Shown one piece after another: positions 44,687-54,211 of a DNA stretch of 54,211 bases. The notes beneath the pieces were generated by a model, which was given only the letters and a program-made list of their open reading frames with translations, had not been told where the DNA came from and ran no database searches. The position numbers and the translations under genes are program-made. Location of the stretch: positions 1 to 54,211 of the forward strand of contig CAIPEB010000124.1 of NCBI GenBank assembly GCA_903863885.1. Reading direction: 5' to 3'. This DNA is from an uncultured Planctomycetaceae bacterium (GTDB lineage Bacteria > Planctomycetota > Planctomycetia > Pirellulales > Pirellulaceae). The first letter of the stretch is position 1; each line of letters opens with the position of its first letter.

Positions 44687-47089
44687 ATGGTGACAGGTGG
44701 TCGGTTCGGAGGCTGCGTACGACGTGGGTTCGCTGGCCTTGTCCGTGGCGTTTTCGGCGTGGCCGTGTTCTGGATTCCATGCGGCTCGGTGGCGGCCGCC
44801 GTGGTAACCGTCAAGAGCGGCATGCAGTTCGAGGGCCGCGTCGATCGCATCGCGTCGCTGGGAGAAAACCCATTCGCCGCGGCGGCCAAGGGCGAGGTGG
44901 CAGCCCGTCCGATCGTGATCATTGACGACGAGTTGCGATACACGCTCGTCGCCAACTCGCAGGTCGCATCGTTCACTGAGAGCCCTCCCGGCGGGGTCGA
45001 GCGGATCAAGATCGACCAGCGGGTGGCTGAATCGGGACGCAAGATTGCCTCTGTCGGGCCGATCCTCGGCGTCACGCCCTTTGACGAGTATGGCCGTCGC
45101 ATCTTTTCCATGCGAGGTCCGCGAGGCCGCATCGACGTGATCCAGGGCATCACCGAGGTGACTCCGACCTACGCCAAGGTCGAGGGCCTGCTCGTCAGCA
45201 GCGCGTACGTCTGGGACATGCGGGTCAACACGAACTCGATTCCCCGTGAGAACCTGTCGACGATCCTGATGCGCCACCTCGACCCGCGCGATCCGGACGC
45301 GAGACTGCGGCTCGTGCGGCTGTATCTCCAGGCCGAGCGATTCCGCGATGCGCTGGTCGAACTCGAGCGCGTAATGCGGGACTTTCCGGATCTGGAACAT
45401 CTCGGCGAGCAGGCGGACCGCATCCGCCAGGCGCTGGCCGAAAGCGTGCTGCGCGAAATCCAGGTGCGGCAGCGCGCCGGGCAGAACTCGCAGGCCATGG
45501 CGCTGCTCAACAAGTTTCCCGAAGCGGGCATCGCCGGCGAAACGCTGCTGAAGGTCCGCGACATGCTGGCCGAGTACGGTCGGCAGGACGAGCAGCGGAA
45601 GCGGACGATCCAGCTTTTCGACAAACACATGGGGGAATTAAAGGACGACACGCAGCGAGCCGCAATCGGTCCGGTCAAGGACGAGATCGCAAAGGAACTG
45701 GGCTTCAACAACTTGAACCGGATGGCCGACTACCTGCGGCTGGCGGACGACGCCACGATGACCGCCGACCAGAGGTTGGCTCTGGCCATAACCGGTTGGC
45801 TGCTGGGAAGCGGATCCGGCCGCGAGAACCTCACGGTCGCTCTGTCGCTGGTGCAGGTGCGGGATGCGGTCGTGCAGTATCTTGCCTCGGATGCGCCGGC
45901 GGAGCGCCAGGCGATTCTCGAGCGTCTCAAGAGTCTCGAGGGCGCCTCGCCCGACTACATCGCGAAGATACTGGAGCACATCAAGCCGCCGATTGCGATT
46001 CCCCAGACCGAACAGAAGATTCCCGGACTTTACGAAATCGCGGTACCGGGAATCGAGCAGCAGGACGAGTTCAAGTATCTCCTGCAGTTGCCGCCCGAAT
46101 ACGATCCCTACAAGCGGTATCCGTGCGTGGTGACGATGAACAGCAGCGTCACGTCCGAACTGCAGCAGATCGACTGGTGGGCCGGCGCCTGCGACGAAAA
46201 AACGCACGCACGCACCGGACAAGCCACGCGGCGCGGGTACATCGTACTGGCGCCCCGCTGGCAGAAGCAGTACCAGTCCGAGTACGACTATTCGCTGCGG
46301 GAACATGCCGCCGTGCTGTATTCGCTGCGCGACGCGTGCCGGCGTTTCAGCATCGACACCAACCGCGTATTTCTCAGCGGACATTCGCTCGGGGGCAACG
46401 CGGCTTGGGATATCGGCCTGGCACATCCCGACCTCTGGGCGGGCGTGATTCCGATCGTCGCCAATCGCGGGAAGTACATCAACCACTACACCGAAAACGG
46501 TCGAGGCCTGCCGATGTACTTCGTCGGCGGCCAGATGGACAGCAACTGGGTGCAGGACAACGCGGACAAATTCAACGACTACCTGCGGTTCGCCAATTTC
46601 GATTGCACGATCGTCCAGTATCGGGGGCGAGGCCACGAACCATATTACGAGGAGATCCAGCGGATCTTCGACTGGATGGAGCTCGAGGCGCACCGTCGCA
46701 ATTTCTTCCCGAATGAGATCAACGCGCTGTCCATGCGGTCGTGGGACAATTTCTTCTGGTGGATCGACGTGGACGAGATTCCGCCGCGTTCGCTGATCTC
46801 GCCCGAAGAATGGCCCGACAAGGGGAACATCGAGGCGAGGGCCATCAAAACGAGCGCCCGCGTGGTCGAGAACAACCGCATCACGGTGACGCCTCGCAGC
46901 GGCAAGGTCACGATCTGGCTGGCTCCCAAGATCGTGCAATTCGACAAGCCGTTGGGAATCCTGGTCGAAGGACGCGATCTGCGCCAGGACATCAAGCCCA
47001 GCATTGAGGTCATGCTCGAAGACGTGCGGACCCGCGCCGACCGCCAGAACCCGTTCTGGGCCAAAGCCGTCTGGCCCGAACGCAAGTAA
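44687..47089 (+). CDS. Exported alpha/beta hydrolase (esterase-like) with helical N-terminal half
   Basis: An 800-residue exported protein. The N-terminus is a signal peptide with a hydrophobic core (FAGLVRGVFGVAVFWIPCGSVAA). Residues about 40-150 are beta-rich, about 170-430 alpha-helical with TPR-like character (DPDARLRLVRLYLQAERFRDALVELERV). The C-terminal half is an alpha/beta hydrolase: GHSLGG with the nucleophile Ser near residue 567, preceded by YDPYKRYPCVV; FDCTIVQYRGRGHEPYYEE places a His at the usual end of the triad. It resembles secreted PHB-depolymerase/feruloyl-esterase-like proteins. ATG at 44687 is preferred; TTG at 44678 is in frame. Confidence 0.82.
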   Translation: MVTGGRFGGCVRRGFAGLVRGVFGVAVFWIPCGSVAAAVVTVKSGMQFEGRVDRIASLGENPFAAAAKGEVAARPIVIIDDELRYTLVANSQVASFTESPPGGVERIKIDQRVAESGRKIASVGPILGVTPFDEYGRRIFSMRGPRGRIDVIQGITEVTPTYAKVEGLLVSSAYVWDMRVNTNSIPRENLSTILMRHLDPRDPDARLRLVRLYLQAERFRDALVELERVMRDFPDLEHLGEQADRIRQALAESVLREIQVRQRAGQNSQAMALLNKFPEAGIAGETLLKVRDMLAEYGRQDEQRKRTIQLFDKHMGELKDDTQRAAIGPVKDEIAKELGFNNLNRMADYLRLADDATMTADQRLALAITGWLLGSGSGRENLTVALSLVQVRDAVVQYLASDAPAERQAILERLKSLEGASPDYIAKILEHIKPPIAIPQTEQKIPGLYEIAVPGIEQQDEFKYLLQLPPEYDPYKRYPCVVTMNSSVTSELQQIDWWAGACDEKTHARTGQATRRGYIVLAPRWQKQYQSEYDYSLREHAAVLYSLRDACRRFSIDTNRVFLSGHSLGGNAAWDIGLAHPDLWAGVIPIVANRGKYINHYTENGRGLPMYFVGGQMDSNWVQDNADKFNDYLRFANFDCTIVQYRGRGHEPYYEEIQRIFDWMELEAHRRNFFPNEINALSMRSWDNFFWWIDVDEIPPRSLISPEEWPDKGNIEARAIKTSARVVENNRITVTPRSGKVTIWLAPKIVQFDKPLGILVEGRDLRQDIKPSIEVMLEDVRTRADRQNPFWAKAVWPERK

Positions 47090-47121
47090 TTCCGTCTGCT
47101 CCGCCGCATTCGAAATAAAGA

Positions 47122-47151
47122 AAGGGGGCATCCCCGAAGCGATGCCCCCTT
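47122..47151. terminator. Bidirectional intrinsic terminator
   Basis: AAGGGGGCATC (47122-47132) pairs perfectly with GATGCCCCCTT (47141-47151) around 8 bases, and CTCTTTCTT follows. On the other strand an A-rich AAATAAAGAAA flank gives a T tract. It serves the convergent genes ending at 47089 and 47233. Confidence 0.8.
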
Positions 47152-47232
47152 CTCTTTCTTGGCCGTTCTTTTCTGTTCCTTGCTGCCCCTTTTCCCTGAG
47201 CCGGCCCCGATTCTCAGGCGGCGGGCCGAACG

Positions 47233-49320
47233 TCACGGAGCCTGCTTGCTCAACAGGCAGCCCGTGATGGACCATCCGTTGTCTTCGGCATGGCTGAACA
47301 ACCCGGCGGGCCCGAGGTAGCGGCGAGCCGCGTCATATTCCGGCAGTTTCGAGCCGTCGATATACTGCTCGCGGACCACGCCCTCTTCTTCCGGTTCGAA
47401 GGCCCGGTTCAGCAGTTTGCCGAGCAGCGTTTCGGCTTCCGGCATCTTGCCCTGGCGAATCAACTCGTAGGTGGCCCGATACGCTTCGTCCGTGCGGCTG
47501 AAGACGCGGGCGCAGTCGTTGCCGGCGCCGAGCTTGTCCAGGGCCACTTCAATCAGCTTGTATTCGCCATCCGTATCCAGCGACGGGGCGTCCTCCGCTG
47601 CGTCGATGATCTGCTCGATGTAATCGACGTGCGTGGAGACAATCAGGTGGCCTTTCGCCACGGTGATGGCACCGTTGGGCCGGAACGGCTTTTCCTCTTC
47701 ACTCGCGGGCGCCGCCTTTTCCTCGGCTTCAAAGCCGAAGTTCGCGTCAATCTGGACCGTTTCGACCTCGGGAGCCGTTTCGGGAACCATTTCCCAAATG
47801 ATGTGCCCGTTGTGGTCGCGGCGCTGAGCTTCGGGATCCGATTCCATTGCCTTGTTGATCGTCTGGCGAACGGCTTCAGCATCTTTCAGAGAAACAGCCA
47901 CCAGCACTCTTTCGCTCTTCGGCGTGACCGGAATGCGGCAGTCGGCCATCAGGACGATGCTCTGATCCAAGTGGGCCACCAGGTCCTTTTCGAGGTTGAT
48001 CATCGGGCCGTTCGGATCCGTTTCCACGCTCTTGAGCACATCGCGGAATACCGCTTCGTCGCCGGCGTATTCATTGACCAGCGTCTCCGCGTACTTGAAG
48101 GCGTCCTGCAGATTCCAGTTGAACGCAGCGTAGGTGGCCAATTCGCGGGGAACCCAAGCCGGCGGCTGGGCGTTCTGCGTGTTCGGGAAGTTCAGCATCC
48201 GCATGGCCAGATCATACTTGTCCGTGTTCGTGTCCCCGGACTTCCGCACAACCGCCGGAGCGTAGACAAACGCGTTGTAGAGCATCTCGTGCTCGCCGGT
48301 GGACAGCGAAAGATAACCGCCGACACCCTGAATGGCGGTGAAGCCCTGGTTGGTCACCACGCGCAGCAGGTCCGTGCCGCGGCGCTTGCGGCCGCCGCTC
48401 ATGCCGCGGATAACCTCGGCCATTCCGAACGGCTCCACAAACCAGCGGACCTGCGGGGCCGTGTCGCCGAACGTCTCCTTGCTCTTGGCCATTGCCGCTT
48501 CAAACGCCGGCACCTTGGAAAGCGAACCCGTGGCGTCTCCGCCCATCCGCTTCAGAATGCCTTCGGCGACCGCCTTGTTATCGGTGGCCAGCAGCATGTC
48601 CTGGTGCACACAGTAATATGCGGTGTGGCTCGCCGCCGGCTTGCCTTCGCGCTCGACCGTAATGTCCAGCGTCAGCATTTCGACGCCATTGACCTGAGTC
48701 GAGCCCTGCTTGGCTCCGCGATTGACCAGTCCGTCGGTGACCTTCTTGACCAGGGCGTTGGCCTGCTCGTTGTGCGCGGTTACGTCCACGAGCAGAACGA
48801 GGCTGTGCACTTCCTGACGCTTCCGATCCTGCTCCTGCTTGGCAGTCGCCCGGGCTTCGGCTTCAGCGACCTTGGTTTCCTCGGCAGACAGCTTGTCTTC
48901 CTTGGCCTTGGCAACGGCAGCCGCCGCCGCGTCCTTGATTGCCCGCTCGGATGCCGCCGCATTCGCAGCATCCCAAGGCTGAATGGCCGCCACAGCCAGC
49001 TCTCCGCCGTAAACACCTTCCAGATCTTCCCAGACCAGCCCGATCCGGTTGCCCGCCTGATCAAGCCGCGCCTTCAGCTGCCGCTGAAGATCCTCGACAA
49101 ACGGTTTCATAACCGGATCGCTCACGAGATGCCCCATCTGAGTGGCCTCCCACTTCTCGCGAAGCGTCGCCACGTTGGGCACGGAGACAAACCCCTTGGT
49201 TGTATCGGGCAAGAGCGTTTCAGCCGGTGGCACGGCTCGTGCCGGCGAAACGCACGCGAGCAGGCTAAGACCCAAACTGGCAATTAAGACGGGAAAAGAA
49301 CAAGCGACTTTGCGGCCCAC
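47233..49320 (-). CDS. Exported planctomycete protein of unknown function
   Basis: A 695-residue protein with a clear Sec signal peptide (residues 1-29, ending SPARA). Residues about 120-175 form an Ala/Lys/Glu-rich coiled coil. Otherwise it alternates strands and helices (GFVSVPNVATLREKWEATQMGHLV at the start of the mature part, AYYCVHQDMLLATDNKAVAEGILKRM, GAITVAKGHLIVSTHVDYIEQIID) reminiscent of a repeated domain of DUF3352 type; this is by eye. No catalytic motif is evident. GTG start at 49320 with AAGGAG 8 bases upstream. Confidence 0.8.
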   Translation of the reverse strand: MGRKVACSFPVLIASLGLSLLACVSPARAVPPAETLLPDTTKGFVSVPNVATLREKWEATQMGHLVSDPVMKPFVEDLQRQLKARLDQAGNRIGLVWEDLEGVYGGELAVAAIQPWDAANAAASERAIKDAAAAAVAKAKEDKLSAEETKVAEAEARATAKQEQDRKRQEVHSLVLLVDVTAHNEQANALVKKVTDGLVNRGAKQGSTQVNGVEMLTLDITVEREGKPAASHTAYYCVHQDMLLATDNKAVAEGILKRMGGDATGSLSKVPAFEAAMAKSKETFGDTAPQVRWFVEPFGMAEVIRGMSGGRKRRGTDLLRVVTNQGFTAIQGVGGYLSLSTGEHEMLYNAFVYAPAVVRKSGDTNTDKYDLAMRMLNFPNTQNAQPPAWVPRELATYAAFNWNLQDAFKYAETLVNEYAGDEAVFRDVLKSVETDPNGPMINLEKDLVAHLDQSIVLMADCRIPVTPKSERVLVAVSLKDAEAVRQTINKAMESDPEAQRRDHNGHIIWEMVPETAPEVETVQIDANFGFEAEEKAAPASEEEKPFRPNGAITVAKGHLIVSTHVDYIEQIIDAAEDAPSLDTDGEYKLIEVALDKLGAGNDCARVFSRTDEAYRATYELIRQGKMPEAETLLGKLLNRAFEPEEEGVVREQYIDGSKLPEYDAARRYLGPAGLFSHAEDNGWSITGCLLSKQAP

Positions 49321-49644
49321 GGTGGCTCTCCTTGGTCGATCGTAAGGCTCTTGCGGGTGGAACGGCGAATCACCCGCGGACCAGGAGTGCGGGTGGTTAC
49401 TGGTTTATCGGCCGCGCATTGCGATCCGGAATAACTTCCACAATCATAGAGCGACCAGGTTACCTGACCGGAACAAATGCCAGCCTTCGCGATGATAGCA
49501 AACCCCTCCCAAGCGGGTAAACCGGCTGTTCCAGCGACCCTTCGCGCAATCCTACGGCCGGTATTTCCGATCGAACAGAACCGCCGTCGCTGCAATGGCT
49601 ATGGCATTCTAGACGATCCTCACGCGAATGCGGATAATCCGCCC
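49321..49644. other. Gene-free 324 bp between divergent genes
   Basis: It contains two odd-base palindromes: CAGGTTACCTG (49456-49466) and GCGGATAATCCGC (49630-49642), the latter directly before the HD-protein ATG at 49645 where the ribosome-binding site should be. No promoter pair was convincing. Confidence 0.5.
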
Positions 49645-51042
49645 ATGCGAGCATATCACCTGGAAAATCTGAGCCACGACGCGGTCCACGGCTATATACC
49701 GTTCTCAGCTCGTCGAGAATCGCACTCTGACGAGACATCCGAGCGGCAGATCATCGATCATCCCTGGATACAACGACTGCGCCAGATCCACCAGTTGCAG
49801 ACCGCCTGGTGGGTGTTCCCGACGGCCGAACACACACGCTTCCCCCACGTAATCGGGGCAATGCACCTCGCCAGTCGAGCGATAGCCGTTTTGTATGACA
49901 GCCTCAAGGACACCTGTGCGGATACGCCGAGTCGAGGCTATGTCGAGTGCCTGCTGCGGATGGCGGGTCTGCTGCACGACGTGGGACACGGGCCGTTCGG
50001 CCACTTTTTCGATGAGTTCTATCTCCGCGATTTCGGCCTGAACCACGAGACGCTCGGCGCGATGATTATTCGCTCGCAACTGGCGGACCTGTTGCGCGGG
50101 ATTCGCCGCAATCCGAACAGCGAGCTTGCCCGGCACGAGCAGTTGGATCCCGAACAGGTCGCCTGGCTGATCCAGCGGCCGCGAGGCGGCGACGAGGACC
50201 AGCCGCGGTGGCTGCGTTTCCTGCGCGGCCTGCTGAGCGGGATCTATACGATCGACAACATGGACTTCGTGCTCCGCGACGCCTACATGACCGGCTACAG
50301 CGTGCGGGCTTTCGATCTGGAGCGTTTGCTGCACTACAGTTTTTTCAGCGAATCAGGGCTCACGATCCACGACCGAGGGCTGGATGCGCTCGTGCGGTTC
50401 ATGACGGTGCGGGCCGAACTTTTCCGCTCCGTCTACTTCCACCGCACGGTTCGCGCCATCGACCTCACGCTGGCCGACCTGTTTGCGGTCAGCAAAGCGT
50501 ATCTGTTTCCGGGCAATCCGGCCGAGAACCTTGACGCCTACCTGAACTTCACCGAAGCCTCGCTGCTGATCGACGTGTCGCGGTGGGCGTCGAGTTCAAG
50601 CACCGAACAACGTGAATTGGGGCGCCAGTGGGGCGACCTGCTGCGGCGACAACTCCGCTGGAAGATGGCCTGCCAGCGCAACCTGGTGTTTGCCGAAAAC
50701 GACCGGGAGCGCAGCAGCATCTTCAGCGACAGCAAGCTGGTCGAACGCCAGTTGCGTGCGTGCCTGCCCCGCGCGATCCAGGATGCGCCGTTGCGGATCG
50801 ATATTGCCCGGTTGCTGCAGAGGCCTCACACGCACGGGCCGGCGCAGGGCCAGAACTTCCTGTTCGATTCGGCGCGCGGATCGGTGCGGCCGCTCACGAC
50901 CAACGAGTTGTTTCGCCGGATTCCGGTCAGTTACCGGATCTGCCGCATTTACGTACAAAACGAAGAGCATGCAGGAGAGCTGGCGACGGCGCTGGACACG
51001 CTGATCGGCGGTCCCTCCGACGACGATCTCACCAACATGTAG
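49645..51042 (+). CDS. HD-domain phosphohydrolase, SAMHD1/dGTPase-like
   Basis: A 465-residue metal-dependent hydrolase that probably acts on (deoxy)nucleoside triphosphates. The metal-binding H, HD and D residues are H63 ([11 protein letters not shown]), H111-D112 ([17 protein letters not shown]) and the D in [17 protein letters not shown] near residue 205. The intervening H134/E135 in GLNHE fits the family. ATG at 49645 was chosen at the start of the conserved HGYIPFS...[12 protein letters not shown] segment; a longer frame from 49477 has a non-family leader. purB begins 20 bp after the stop, suggesting a purine-related operon (inference). Confidence 0.9.
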   Translation: MRAYHLENLSHDAVHGYIPFSARRESHSDETSERQIIDHPWIQRLRQIHQLQTAWWVFPTAEHTRFPHVIGAMHLASRAIAVLYDSLKDTCADTPSRGYVECLLRMAGLLHDVGHGPFGHFFDEFYLRDFGLNHETLGAMIIRSQLADLLRGIRRNPNSELARHEQLDPEQVAWLIQRPRGGDEDQPRWLRFLRGLLSGIYTIDNMDFVLRDAYMTGYSVRAFDLERLLHYSFFSESGLTIHDRGLDALVRFMTVRAELFRSVYFHRTVRAIDLTLADLFAVSKAYLFPGNPAENLDAYLNFTEASLLIDVSRWASSSSTEQRELGRQWGDLLRRQLRWKMACQRNLVFAENDRERSSIFSDSKLVERQLRACLPRAIQDAPLRIDIARLLQRPHTHGPAQGQNFLFDSARGSVRPLTTNELFRRIPVSYRICRIYVQNEEHAGELATALDTLIGGPSDDDLTNM

Positions 51043-51062
51043 CCCCACGCAGGAATGCCACG

Positions 51063-52487
51063 ATGTCGCATGACCGCTACGAAAACCCGCTGATTGCCCG
51101 CTACGCTTCTCCGGCCATGTGCGAATTGTGGAGCGACCAGCGCAAGTTCAGCACATGGCGCCGGCTCTGGGTCATGCTGGCCGAGGCGGAACAGGAACTG
51201 GGTTTGCCGATCAGCGACTCGCAGATCGCGGAAATGAAGGCCCATATCCACGACATTGATTTTGAGGCCGCCGCGCGCTACGAGCGCCGCCTGCGGCACG
51301 ATGTGATGGCTCACATCCACACGTTCGGCGACGTTTGCCCGCAGGCCCGGCCGATCATTCACCTGGGTGCGACCAGCTGCTTCGTCACGGACAACACCGA
51401 CCTCATGCTGATGCGCGAGGCGCTGCGACTCGTCAGTGACCGCCTCGTGGCCGTGATCGAGCGGCTGGCCGGATTCGCCGAGAAATACCGCGATCTCCCC
51501 TGTCTGAGCTACACGCACCTGCAGCCGGCTCAGCCCACGACCGTCGGCCGCCGAGCCTGCCTGTGGGCTTACGACCTGGTGCTGGACCTGCGCGAGATCA
51601 ACCACCGCCTCGAGACGCTGGCCGCGCGGAGCACCAAGGGCACCACGGGAACACAGGCGAGCTTCATCGAGCTGTTCCACGGGGATCACGCCAAGGTGAG
51701 GCGGCTCGAACAGCGGGTCGCGGAGAAGATGGAATTTTCCTCGAGCTACTCGATCACCGGCCAGACGTATTCACGGAAAGTCGACTCGCAGATCCTCGAC
51801 GCGCTGTCGGGAATCGCCCAGAGTTCGCACAAGGCCGCAACCGACCTGCGACTGCTCTCGCACCGCAAGGAAATCGAAGAACCCTTCGAGGCCGAGCAGA
51901 TCGGTTCGTCGGCGATGGCCTACAAACGCAATCCGATGCGATGCGAACGCATCTGCTCTCTGGCCCGTTACGCGATGAGCCTGCCGGGCTGCGCTGCGCA
52001 GACCATGGCCGTGCAGTGGATGGAGCGGACGCTGGACGACAGCGCGAACCGCCGCATCATCCTGCCCCAGGCGTTCCTCGCCGTGGACGCGATCCTGATG
52101 CTGTACCAGAACGTCGCTTCCGGCCTGGTCGTGTACCCCAAGGTGATCGCGCGCAGCCTGAACGAAGAACTGCCGTTCATGGCCACCGAGAACATCCTGA
52201 TGGACGGCGTGGCGGCCGGCGGCGACCGGCAGGATCTGCACGAGCGAATCCGGCGTCACAGCGTTGCGGCCGGACAGACCGTCAAGGTCGAAGGCAAACC
52301 GAACGACCTGATGGAACGGCTCGCCGGCGACGAAGCCTTCCGGAATCTCGACCTCAGCCAGGCCACCGATCCGCTGCGTTTTATCGGCCGGTCGCGGGAA
52401 CAGGTCGACGAGTTCATCGCCGAAGTTGTCGCTCCCCTCAAGCGTCAGACGTCGACAGGCTCGCCCGACGCGGAGATCCGCGTCTAG
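51063..52487 (+). CDS. purB: Adenylosuccinate lyase
   Basis: Catalyses two fumarate-releasing steps of purine synthesis; 474 residues. It is of the fumarase/aspartase superfamily: [31 protein letters not shown] and the signature [16 protein letters not shown] are intact. The GTD loop appears as [14 protein letters not shown] at 51063 fits the family start ([16 protein letters not shown]); the larger frame from 50628 is inside the HD gene. The HD hydrolase gene ends 20 bp upstream. Confidence 0.97.
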   Translation: MSHDRYENPLIARYASPAMCELWSDQRKFSTWRRLWVMLAEAEQELGLPISDSQIAEMKAHIHDIDFEAAARYERRLRHDVMAHIHTFGDVCPQARPIIHLGATSCFVTDNTDLMLMREALRLVSDRLVAVIERLAGFAEKYRDLPCLSYTHLQPAQPTTVGRRACLWAYDLVLDLREINHRLETLAARSTKGTTGTQASFIELFHGDHAKVRRLEQRVAEKMEFSSSYSITGQTYSRKVDSQILDALSGIAQSSHKAATDLRLLSHRKEIEEPFEAEQIGSSAMAYKRNPMRCERICSLARYAMSLPGCAAQTMAVQWMERTLDDSANRRIILPQAFLAVDAILMLYQNVASGLVVYPKVIARSLNEELPFMATENILMDGVAAGGDRQDLHERIRRHSVAAGQTVKVEGKPNDLMERLAGDEAFRNLDLSQATDPLRFIGRSREQVDEFIAEVVAPLKRQTSTGSPDAEIRV

Positions 52488-52530
52488 CACCCCGGATACC
52501 GCGACCGCAACCCAAAAAGCCCGCAGGAGA

Positions 52531-53034
52531 TCAACCGACCCCGGCCCGACGCCGCATGCGACGCTGGCCGCGACGGCAATCCTCGCAGATTCCGGAAATG
52601 ATCAAACGGTGCCCCGTGACGTGAAAGCGGTTTTCGCGGGCCACGTGCGATCTCAATTCAAGCAATTCGTCGCTCTTGAATTCGATCAGCTTCTGGCATT
52701 CCAGGCAGTGCAGATGATCGTGCTGGGGATAGCCGTAGTCATGCTCGTACATGGACCGCCCGCCAAGCTGAAAACGGCGCAGCAGGCCCGCATCAACGAA
52801 CTCGTTCAGAGTGCGGTAGACGGTCGGCCGACTGACATGCCCTTCCCTGCCGCTGGAAGGCATCTGCTCGATCAGTGAATCCGCGTCGAAGTGCTCGTGA
52901 CGACTGAAGACGTGATCCAGCAGGCAACGCCGCTGCTGAGTCATCCGCATGCCGCGGCTTCGCAAGTACTCCTCGAGCCTCGCCAGGGGCGACAGCGCAA
53001 CCTTGACGGTTCCCAGCGAGAAATCTTCCGCCAT
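52531..53034 (-). CDS. Fur-family metal- or peroxide-responsive repressor
   Basis: A 167-residue Fur/Zur/PerR-type regulator. The winged-helix DNA-binding part holds RMTQQRRCLLDHVF and HVSRPTVYRTLNEFVDAGLLR. The dimerisation part has a structural zinc site C110-x-x-C113 (HCLECQKLIEF) and C150-x-x-C153 (CEDC), with regulatory ligands HDHLH (105-109). The subtype is not certain. An ATG at 53034 is preferred over a TTG at 53049, which overlaps the FlgM-like stop. It begins 8 bases after the stop of the FlgM-like gene, so the two are probably cotranscribed. Confidence 0.93.
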   Translation of the reverse strand: MAEDFSLGTVKVALSPLARLEEYLRSRGMRMTQQRRCLLDHVFSRHEHFDADSLIEQMPSSGREGHVSRPTVYRTLNEFVDAGLLRRFQLGGRSMYEHDYGYPQHDHLHCLECQKLIEFKSDELLELRSHVARENRFHVTGHRLIISGICEDCRRGQRRMRRRAGVG

Positions 53035-53041
53035 GATGCAA

Positions 53042-53320
53042 TCAGCCAATCTCGTCCAACAACCGGCTTACCGCCAAATCCAGCTTGTCATCGGTTTCGT
53101 ACGTGCCGGCTTCGATCTGCGCGCGGATAGAAGCAACTCGATCAGCGCGGATCCCGGGGACGTCCTGCAATCGGCTCGCCAATTCGGCTTCGTGCGAGAT
53201 CTCCAACTGGTCGACGGGCGACATCGAGTCGCTGGCTGGAGTGGATTGCGGAGCCGCCGTCCGATGCGGTGCATTGATCGATTGCGCTACGTGAATGTGG
53301 GCGGTTCCTTGAATCTGCAT
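53042..53320 (-). CDS. flgM: FlgM-like anti-sigma factor
   Basis: A 92-residue protein. The C-terminal two thirds (RADRVASIRAQIEAGTYETDDKLDLAVSRLLDEI) matches the FlgM family segment that binds the flagellar sigma factor (sigma-28); the N-terminal part is Ser/Thr/Ala-rich and disordered-looking, as usual. No flagellar gene is present in the window. It lies directly upstream of the Fur-like gene in the same direction. Confidence 0.85.
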   Translation of the reverse strand: MQIQGTAHIHVAQSINAPHRTAAPQSTPASDSMSPVDQLEISHEAELASRLQDVPGIRADRVASIRAQIEAGTYETDDKLDLAVSRLLDEIG

Positions 53321-53892
53321 TGCTTTCTTCCCCCATGGTACAAGCCACAGGCACGGGCCGAACGGGTTCCACCCATTCCCAGCTTACCCGCCCTGATTTC
53401 GGCTTGCTAGTGTCGGTTTATAGCAAGTCGAGGGGTACGTGAACGAATCTGGCGTCAAATACGGTACGCGCCATCCAGTCCTTGCGACAGGAAACGCCCT
53501 CGCTGCCGGGTTTCCCCAGGCAACAGGAGACTTCCTCACTAGTTCGCAAGGCGACTCCGGCTACCAACGCTGGTCTGAGACCTCAGATCCCACGTCCCCA
53601 AAATCTACGTCACGTTTCGGTTGCGGCGTTGCGATCCGTGTCGTGCAGAGCTGTCCATGGCTAAAGATGTGACTACCGCGAACGCGTTGCACTTCATCGT
53701 CCCGCAGCACTCGGCTAGTGAACCGAAACTTACCGCGAACTCCTTGTAGCGTTGACGTGTGAGACGCCGACTACGTCAGATTTGGCGATGCTCACGCAAA
53801 GTCCAGTAACCTCCCTGTCTTTCGATGCAACTCGGCAATGCGAACAGTTGACTTCTTGTTACGCGCGTCCTACCAGGCGTTCCAGCAAACTC

Positions 53893-53938
53893 CCTGACAA
53901 GTTCCCCCGACAAGCATCTCGTCGAGCGACTTGTCAGG
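53893..53938. repeat. 10-bp inverted repeat with 26-base loop
   Basis: CCTGACAAGT (53893-53902) and ACTTGTCAGG (53929-53938) pair perfectly. It lies in the gene-free end of the window. It could be the stem of an unknown RNA or the remnant of a mobile element end. Confidence 0.4.
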
Positions 53939-54170
53939 CGTCCAATCAACCCGCCTCGTTGCCGCCACGAGGACATTCTTCGCACGGCACCGAGAAAAGT
54001 CGAGGACCCCGTCGCAAAACTCGCTTCGCGAGCTTCGCGCTGACGTCGCGCGCTCGCTCTGCGCGGGCGAAGTTTAGGATATGAAGTCAATGGGAGCAAG
54101 TTCAACCCGCAACCTTCAATTCAAAGCAGAAAGGCTGCTAGCAGGCAGGCTGCATTGAGTGATTAACTCG

Positions 54171-54211
54171 TCTGGAGTCTGGAGTCTGGAGTCTGGAGTC
54201 CGGAGTCTGGA
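54171..54211. repeat. TCTGGAG heptamer tandem array
   Basis: Nearly six copies of the 7-base unit TCTGGAG, one with a T-to-C change at about 54201, run to the last base of the window and likely beyond. Two copies of the same unit occur at 10911-10925. Confidence 0.85.

Larger units (their letters stand above)
53321..54211. other. Gene-free 891 bp at the window end
   Basis: No protein with family-like character is seen in any frame; open frames are short and low in plausible composition. A perfect 10-base inverted repeat is present (separate entry), and a heptamer array closes the window. No tRNA or other RNA gene is recognised. Confidence 0.55.

Overview
The window is 54 kb of high-GC, gene-dense chromosome, most likely from a planctomycete (Planctomycetota, Pirellulales-like). 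The lineage markers are an N-terminal LENRQLLA sorting motif on a giant subtilase, a WPQFRGP-type PQQ propeller protein, a Tat-exported Gfo/Idh/MocA protein, a tail-anchored Ser/Thr kinase with the planctomycete N-terminal extension, and a bacterial A/V-type ATPase. This assignment is inference from protein style; no rRNA or tRNA was found.

Layout. 0-1.5 kb: 3' part of a reverse transcriptase and a zinc-ribbon protein. 1.6-5 kb: an exported oxidoreductase and a HEAT-repeat protein. 5.1-7.9 kb: a nickel-type ECF transporter (NikMN-like S component, T component, ATPase) behind a NikR-like palindrome that covers a predicted -10 box. 7.9-14.4 kb: four exported proteins on the minus strand (GH29 fucosidase, GH43-like propeller, PQQ propeller, TIM-barrel hydrolase), probably polysaccharide use. 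14.5-20.2 kb: a methyltransferase and the giant subtilase. 20.5-30.9 kb: an A/V-ATPase operon read leftward in the order unknown gene, H-like, I, K, E, C, F, A, B, D, with a PTS EIIA-like gene at the end. 31-34.7 kb: argG diverging from trpBA. 34.7-39.7 kb: flavoprotein, glutaredoxin-like protein, kinase, putative zincin, cupin. 39.9-41.9 kb: a DAHP synthase and a methyltransferase preceded by an aromatic-rich leader peptide and an intrinsic terminator. 41.9-49.3 kb: large planctomycete envelope or exported proteins. 49.6-53.3 kb: HD hydrolase, purB, and a flgM-fur pair. The last 0.9 kb is without a recognised gene and ends in a heptamer tandem repeat.

Most notable find: a 24-codon ORF at 39909-39983 encoding the run FGYFWFYF, followed by three small hairpins and a 12-bp-stem terminator (40011-40048), 110 bp before the DAHP synthase start. 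This has the architecture of a ribosome-mediated transcription attenuator sensing Phe, Tyr and Trp. Other second-look items are the NikR-like operator at 5120-5146, a palindrome over the predicted -10 box of the ATPase operon, an approximately 112-bp intergenic repeat present twice (1557-1668 and 39769-39880), the uncharacterised lead gene of the ATPase operon, and the reverse transcriptase cut by the window edge.
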